Origin: Colimorpha sp045222295
GTDB lineage: Bacteria > Bacteroidota > Bacteroidia > Bacteroidales > P3
DNA: 5,656 nt
Direction: 5' to 3'
Assembly: GCA_045222295.1 (NCBI GenBank)
Contig: JBGUXP010000017.1
Coordinates: 1-5,656 of the forward strand
Positions 1 through 5,656 of this stretch are shown here, piece after piece. The notes beneath the pieces were generated by a model. It saw nothing but the letters and a program-made list of their open reading frames with translations. It was not told the DNA's origin and made no database searches. Position 1 is the stretch's first letter. The number at the start of each line of letters is the position of its first letter. Both the position numbers and the translations under genes were made by a program.

Positions 1-1
1 T

Positions 2-310
2 CCTGAGCGTGAGGAGGGTGTGCTGTCGGCACCGGCCTACAGAAAGACGGGCCGTGTCAGCCTCGAGCTGCCCGACCGTTGGCAGGGGTTGGAGGTGCAC
101 TTCTACGGCTTCGCCGTGGACGATAGGGGAGAGGCGTCAGAGACCACCTATATTGGCCAGTTGGAGGCCCATGCCATTACCGGCGATGGCTCTGTTGATG
201 ATACGCAGCACGTTGTGTCTCAAAATGATATCAGAGCCACAAATGAAGATTACGGCTCACGGCAGGCGACCTCCCGGTGGAGGTTTCTGTTTTACGGAGC
301 CGTGGGGTAA
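2..310 (+). CDS. C-terminal part of a probable DUF6266-family protein (5' end outside window)
   Basis: The frame is open from the window edge to TAA at 308-310. The gene is therefore cut by the window, and the GTG at 20 is probably internal rather than the start. The visible protein has about 102 residues. Its first half contains LPDRWQGLEVHFYGF, then DDRGEASETTYIG. This resembles the C-terminal signature of DUF6266 proteins of Bacteroidetes (LP..W.G..VhvY.F....G..S.S.YiG), a family of unknown function often found in tandem copies. This assignment is by eye from memory of the family. The last 47 or so residues after YIG (about 163-307) do not look like the family, which normally ends near that point, and their DNA contains a terminator-like hairpin. 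The tail may be a readthrough or frameshift extension. No function can be given. Confidence 0.5.
   Translation, partial: PEREEGVLSAPAYRKTGRVSLELPDRWQGLEVHFYGFAVDDRGEASETTYIGQLEAHAITGDGSVDDTQHVVSQNDIRATNEDYGSRQATSRWRFLFYGAVG
252..303 (+). terminator. Terminator-like nested hairpin overlapping the 3' end of the DUF6266-like gene
   Basis: The inner stem ACCTCC (269-274) pairs perfectly with GGAGGT (279-284) around the loop CGGT. It is followed by a broken T-tract, TTTCTGTTTT (284-293). An outer pair, ACGGCTC (252-258) with GAGCCGT (297-303), encloses it. The inner stem plus U-rich tail has the form of a modest intrinsic terminator, and it would separate the upstream gene from the ppdK promoter. 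Unusually, it lies before the stop codon at 308-310. The T-tract is interrupted by C and G, so termination may be weak. Confidence 0.4.
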
Positions 311-359
311 GTGCAAGGGAGCCCTAGAGAGGCGGTGTGGATAACTTTTTACAATAATA

Positions 360-392
360 TTGCGCGTATGTGCAGAATTATTCGTATCTTTG
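360..392 (+). promoter_or_regulatory. Bacteroidetes-type promoter for ppdK-rex
   Basis: The -7 box TATCTTTG (385-392) matches the Bacteroidetes primary-sigma consensus TAnnTTTG exactly. A TTG at 360-362 is a plausible -33 element. Its spacing of 22 bp is slightly longer than usual. This TTG forms the right end of a small palindrome CAATA-A-TATTG (352-362), which could be an operator or chance in AT-rich DNA. The distance from the -7 box to the ppdK start is about 50 nt, and the intervening leader is A/T-rich with no clear Shine-Dalgarno site, as is common in this phylum. Confidence 0.65.
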
Positions 393-444
393 CATTTTCA
401 AAAAATGAATAATGATATATAAATAATTAATAATAAACACATTA

Positions 445-3222
<2,778 letters not shown>

Positions 3223-3227
3223 GCAAT

Positions 3228-3878
3228 ATGGCAGAACACGACATCCGCTCGATGATAGTGATGAAGTCGACGTTGAGTCGGATGCCGTTGTATTATACCT
3301 ATTTGTGCAGCCTTCAAAAGCAGGGGACAGAGTATGTCTCGTCGGCCAAGATAGCGCAGGGGTTGAACATGAATCCGGTGTTGGTGCGGAAAGACCTGGC
3401 GTGTCTGAGCAGCATCACGGGACGTCCGAGGGTGGGATTCGAGGTGGATACGCTTTTGAAAGAGCTGGAAGACTACTTGGGGTACAACAACACCGACCAG
3501 GCCATACTGGTCGGTGTTGGCTCCCTGGGTAGACTTATATTGACAAACAAAGAGTTCGACACCCTTGGCATGCACATCGCCGTGGGCTTCGACAAAGACC
3601 CCCATCTGGCGGGTCTTCAGGTGGAGGGGAAATACATTCTCCCCATGGACAAGATGGAGAGCTATATCAAGCGGACAGGCATCAGGATAGGCATTATCAC
3701 CGTCCCTGCCGAGCAGGCGCAGGGGGTGTGCGACCACATGGTGAATTGTGGCATCAAGGCCATCTGGAATTTCGCCTTCACCCTCCTCAATGTCCCGCCC
3801 ACCGTCCTCGTCAAGAACGAGAACCTCCCCATGTCCCTCGCCCTGCTCTCCCATCAGCTGGAGAAGAAGAAAAGATAG
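3228..3878 (+). CDS. rex: Redox-sensing transcriptional repressor Rex
   Basis: Rex is a dimeric repressor that binds operator DNA when NADH/NAD+ is low and releases it when NADH binds. It typically controls fermentation and respiration genes. The 216 residues match the family length. The N-terminal winged helix (about 12-80) shows SRMPLYYTYL, VSSAKIAQ and the conserved VRKDL (53-57). The next segment, SSITGRPRVGFEV, is the Bacteroidales variant of the usual YFG.FG..G.GY.V. The Rossmann domain (about 90-205) has GVGSLG (96-101) and an acidic FDKDP with D122 at the end of the second strand, fitting NAD(H) preference. IITVPAEQAQ and AIWNFAFTLLNVP are typical C-domain motifs. It starts 5 bp after ppdK, and the close spacing supports cotranscription and the ATG at 3228. 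Base composition changes within the gene: the first half is G-rich and the second half C-rich. A perfect inverted repeat lies at the junction. Confidence 0.96.
   Translation: MAEHDIRSMIVMKSTLSRMPLYYTYLCSLQKQGTEYVSSAKIAQGLNMNPVLVRKDLACLSSITGRPRVGFEVDTLLKELEDYLGYNNTDQAILVGVGSLGRLILTNKEFDTLGMHIAVGFDKDPHLAGLQVEGKYILPMDKMESYIKRTGIRIGIITVPAEQAQGVCDHMVNCGIKAIWNFAFTLLNVPPTVLVKNENLPMSLALLSHQLEKKKR
3488..3519 (+). repeat. Perfect 13-bp inverted repeat inside rex
   Basis: CAACACCGACCAG (3488-3500) is exactly reverse-complementary to CTGGTCGGTGTTG (3507-3519), with a 6-nt spacer GCCATA. In RNA it would make a stable GC-containing hairpin. It encodes the linker and first beta strand between the winged-helix and Rossmann domains, up to the first glycines of GVGSLG. 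No T-tract follows, so it is not a standard intrinsic terminator. Confidence 0.85.
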
Positions 3879-3903
3879 AATAAATTTTTTTTTTACATCT
3901 TTA

Positions 3904-3921
3904 TTGATACTTTTTTATCAA
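3904..3921 (+). promoter_or_regulatory. 18-bp palindrome, candidate operator (possibly Rex) upstream of the CoA-transferase
   Basis: TTGATA (3904-3909) and TATCAA (3916-3921) are perfect inverted arms around CTTTTT. The total length of 18 bp and the TTG...CAA ends resemble the Rex operator layout (TTGTGAAnnnnTTCACAA and variants), but the inner positions of each arm differ. It ends 15 bp before the -7 box at 3937, so it covers the expected -33 region, where a repressor would block RNA polymerase. The binding protein is an inference. Confidence 0.35.
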
Positions 3922-3936
3922 ATCAAAAATTTTTTG

Positions 3937-3944
3937 TATATTTG
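3937..3944 (+). promoter_or_regulatory. Bacteroidetes -7 promoter element for the CoA-transferase gene
   Basis: TATATTTG is an exact match to TAnnTTTG. No TTTG-like -33 box stands at the normal distance. That region is T-rich and occupied by the palindrome at 3904-3921. Between them lies CAAAAATTTTTTG (3924-3936), an A/T-tract palindrome likely to bend DNA. The leader to the start codon is about 108 nt. It holds a weak AGGGA (4039-4043) nine bases before the ATG, a plausible ribosome binding site. Confidence 0.6.
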
Positions 3945-4052
3945 CAGTGTGGTTTTGGAAGGGTAGAAGTGAATACTGAATTATATATCAGTTGATTGTG
4001 AAAAAAATGATGGTTGCAAAATCTTGAAAAAACCGGATAGGGAAACAGGAAA

Positions 4053-5351
4053 ATGAACTGGAAACAACTATATGAGAGTCGCTCAATAGAGGCGAGCGAG
4101 GCCATCAAGGTGATAAAGGATGGCGACCATGTGGTCTTCTCCGACGGTGCCGCCATCCCGCAGCATATCGCCAGCACGCTGGCACAGCATAAGGACAATT
4201 ATAATAATGTATACATATATCACATGCTGGCCTTGGGCAACAAGGATTATCTGATGCCCGAGTGCTACGGCCACTTCCGTCACCAGACAAACTTCGTCTG
4301 CTGCAATTCGCGGCAGGCAATCCTCGACCACCAAGCCGACTACGCCCCGCTCTATTTCAAGGATGTACCCGAGATGCTGGGCAATGCCTTCCCGGTGGAT
4401 GTGGCGGTGCTGTCGCTGTCGCGTCCCAACGACGAGGGCTACTGCAGTTTCGGCGTCTCGTGCGACTATTCCGTGGCGGCTGCCCGCAAGGCCAAAATAG
4501 TGATAGCCGAAATCAACGAACGCACTCCCTTTACATACGGACCCGAAAACCGCATTCATGTGTCGGAGGTGGATTATTTCGTCCACTGCTGCTATGAGCT
4601 CCCTTCGTATCCGCTGCCTCCCATCGGCGAGGTGGAGAAGGCCATCGGCAGGCATTGTGCATCACTCATCCACGACGGTGCCACCCTGCAGCTGGGCATC
4701 GGTGCCATTCCCGAAGCGCTGCTGCTGTCGTTGACCGACAAGCACGACCTGGGTATCCATACCGAGATGTTCTCCGACGGCGTGGTGGACCTGATGAAAG
4801 CGGGTGTCATCACGAACGCCAAAAAGACGCTGCATCAGGGCAAAACCGTTTCGACCTTTGTTGCCGGAACACGCAAGCTTTATGACTACATAGACAATAA
4901 CCCCGATGTGGAGCTTTATCCTGTCGACCATGTGAATGATCCTTGGGTGATTGGCAAGAACGACAATATGATATCTGTCAATTCCTGTATCGAGGTGGAC
5001 CTCACGGGACAGGTGACCTCGGAGATGATAGGGGAGAAGCAGTATAGTGGTCCCGGAGGACAGGTGGACTTTGTTCGTGGAGCCATGCTGTCAAAGGGTG
5101 GTGTCTCCATTATCGCGGTACCCTCGACGGCCAAGCATGGAACCCTTTCGCGCATCGTTCCTTATCTGAAACCTGGTGCCGCCGTCACCACCTCACGCAA
5201 CGATGTGGATTATGTGGTGACCGAATACGGTGTGGCGAAGCTGAGAGGGATGAACCTGCAGCAACGTGCCGAGAATCTGATAGCGGTGGCACACCCCAGT
5301 TTCCGTGAGGAGCTGAAGGCTGAATGCAAAAGACGTTATGATTTTTTTTAA
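4053..5351 (+). CDS. CoA-transferase, 4-hydroxybutyrate/butyrate:acetate type (acetyl-CoA hydrolase/transferase family)
   Basis: The enzyme moves CoA between acyl-CoAs and free acids such as acetate, butyrate or 4-hydroxybutyrate through a glutamyl-CoA intermediate, in the cytosol. The 432 residues are full length for the AbfT/butyryl-CoA:acetate group. The N-terminus MNWKQLYESR and the C-terminus HPSFREELKAECKRR fit that group. Motifs in the C-terminal domain are GIGAIPEA (215-222), HTEMFSDGVVDL with the catalytic Glu at residue 238 (the same number as in Clostridium aminobutyricum 4-hydroxybutyrate CoA-transferase), GPGGQVDF (333-340), TTSRNDVDYVV and EYGVAKLRG (391-399). The protein looks active and cytosolic, with no signal or membrane segment. 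The acid substrate cannot be decided from sequence: 4-hydroxybutyrate, butyrate, propionate or succinate/acetate exchange are all possible. It has its own promoter and lies between rex and aspA, consistent with a fermentation role. The last codons run through a T8 tract (5342-5349) into TAA. Confidence 0.92.
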   Translation: MNWKQLYESRSIEASEAIKVIKDGDHVVFSDGAAIPQHIASTLAQHKDNYNNVYIYHMLALGNKDYLMPECYGHFRHQTNFVCCNSRQAILDHQADYAPLYFKDVPEMLGNAFPVDVAVLSLSRPNDEGYCSFGVSCDYSVAAARKAKIVIAEINERTPFTYGPENRIHVSEVDYFVHCCYELPSYPLPPIGEVEKAIGRHCASLIHDGATLQLGIGAIPEALLLSLTDKHDLGIHTEMFSDGVVDLMKAGVITNAKKTLHQGKTVSTFVAGTRKLYDYIDNNPDVELYPVDHVNDPWVIGKNDNMISVNSCIEVDLTGQVTSEMIGEKQYSGPGGQVDFVRGAMLSKGGVSIIAVPSTAKHGTLSRIVPYLKPGAAVTTSRNDVDYVVTEYGVAKLRGMNLQQRAENLIAVAHPSFREELKAECKRRYDFF

Positions 5352-5472
5352 TGTATAATTGCTAAATTTTTATCAAAAATAGAAACAAACGTGGGCAAAA
5401 CCACGGCGCGAACACCGCTAAATCAAATCAACACAGTGAGCAACGTTTAGGATTAATTATTTTTTTATCAGG
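5352..5472. other. AT-rich spacer before the aspA terminator; no gene seen
   Basis: There is no credible reading frame. It holds a small hairpin, CGTGG (5390-5394) with CCACG (5401-5405), lacking a T-tract. It also holds an imperfect -7-like box TATAATTG (5354-5361; one mismatch to TAnnTTTG) that could in principle start an aspA leader transcript. On the minus strand, the complement of 5376-5383 reads TATTTTTG, a consensus -7 box with no gene behind it. None of these is strong. Confidence 0.3.
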
Positions 5473-5519
5473 TGGCAGGGGGTATCCCCCGAAAACAGAT
5501 ACCCCTTCCATTTTTTTTT
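5473..5519 (+). terminator. Intrinsic terminator between the CoA-transferase gene and aspA
   Basis: AGGGGGTATC (5477-5486) pairs with GATACCCCTT (5498-5507), ten base pairs including one G-T wobble. The stem extends to T5473-A5510 past a single bulged C. The loop is about 11 nt, and the stem is followed by nine T (5511-5519). This is a textbook rho-independent form, about 120 bp after the CoA-transferase stop codon and only 37 bp before the aspA start. It most simply ends the CoA-transferase transcript. A leader attenuator of aspA is the alternative. Confidence 0.8.
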
Positions 5520-5556
5520 GAATGAAGCAAATTAAAATTATAAACCTTTATTGGAT

Positions 5557-5656
5557 ATGAAAAATCAAGAATTCCGCACAGAGAGTGACCTTTTGGGTCA
5601 GAAACAGGTTCCAGAGGATGCATTATACGGTGTCCAGACGACCCGTGCCATCGAGA
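5557..5656 (+). CDS. aspA: Aspartate ammonia-lyase (aspartase), N-terminal fragment cut by window end
   Basis: Aspartase deaminates L-aspartate to fumarate and ammonia. In Bacteroidales this supplies fumarate for reduction to succinate. Only 33 codons are visible, starting at the ATG at 5557 (MKNQEFRTESDLLG). The pattern FR.ESDLLG...VP.DALYGVQT.RAIE is the conserved N-terminus of AspA in the fumarase/aspartase superfamily. Class II fumarase, the nearest relative, usually has a Trp-Gly-Ala-Gln-Thr (WGAQT) motif here, whereas this protein has YGVQT. Catalytic motifs lie beyond the window, so activity cannot be judged. No clear Shine-Dalgarno site precedes the ATG, and no exact TAnnTTTG box lies between it and the terminator at 5473-5519. 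Confidence 0.88.
   Translation, partial: MKNQEFRTESDLLGQKQVPEDALYGVQTTRAIE

Noticed and set aside
9..344. An open frame of 111 codons overlapping the DUF6266-like fragment
   Set aside because: Its translation is Arg/Pro/Cys-rich and unstructured, and the alternative frame carries the recognisable family motif.
3847..3894. Possible terminator after rex: TCTCC/GGAGA stem and a T10 tract
   Set aside because: The stem is only 5 bp with an 8-nt loop, and the T-tract begins 20 nt further on, so it does not have terminator geometry.
3975..3992. ACTGA/TCAGT inverted repeat in the CoA-transferase leader, with a nearby TTGTGAA (3996-4002) resembling half of a Rex site
   Set aside because: The stem is only 5 bp in AT-rich sequence, and the TTGTGAA has no matching second half at the required distance.
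4083..4655. A 190-codon minus-strand frame opposite the CoA-transferase
   Set aside because: It lies wholly opposite a conserved enzyme, has no start context or recognisable motifs, and reflects codon bias.

Overview
The window reads as an ordinary core-metabolism segment of a fermentative member of the Bacteroidetes, most likely Bacteroidales. Three things point there. Two intergenic regions carry the Bacteroidetes -7 promoter motif TAnnTTTG (385-392 and 3937-3944). Strong Shine-Dalgarno sites are largely absent, with A/T-rich leaders instead. The protein families also fit: a DUF6266-like fragment, a Bacteroidales-type Rex, pyruvate phosphate dikinase, an AbfT-like CoA-transferase and aspartase. 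All supported genes lie on the + strand. Genes are moderately GC-rich with very AT-rich spacers.

Layout: (1) 2-310, the C-terminal end of a probable DUF6266-type protein, with a terminator-like hairpin inside its last codons. (2) 311-444, a spacer with a promoter. (3) 445-3222, a complete ppdK with all catalytic residues. (4) 3228-3878, a complete rex only 5 bp downstream, almost certainly in the same transcript. (5) 3879-4052, a spacer with an 18-bp palindrome just upstream of a second promoter. (6) 4053-5351, a complete CoA-transferase of the 4-hydroxybutyrate/butyrate type. (7) 5352-5556, a spacer with a good intrinsic terminator. (8) 5557 to the window end, the first 33 codons of aspA.

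Inferred physiology: PpdK interconverts PEP and pyruvate with AMP/PPi. Rex senses NADH/NAD+. The CoA-transferase handles short-chain acyl-CoAs such as 4-hydroxybutyryl-CoA, butyryl-CoA and acetyl-CoA. Aspartase feeds fumarate, the electron acceptor of succinate fermentation. Together they form a redox-balancing fermentation neighbourhood, with rex placed beside genes whose flux would matter to it. Whether Rex controls them is an inference, supported here only by one palindrome in a promoter.

I do not see an undescribed system. The points most worth a second look are a perfect 13-bp inverted repeat inside rex at its domain boundary, the palindrome overlapping the CoA-transferase promoter, the ppdK-rex coupling, and a terminator placed close to the aspA start with no obvious promoter after it.
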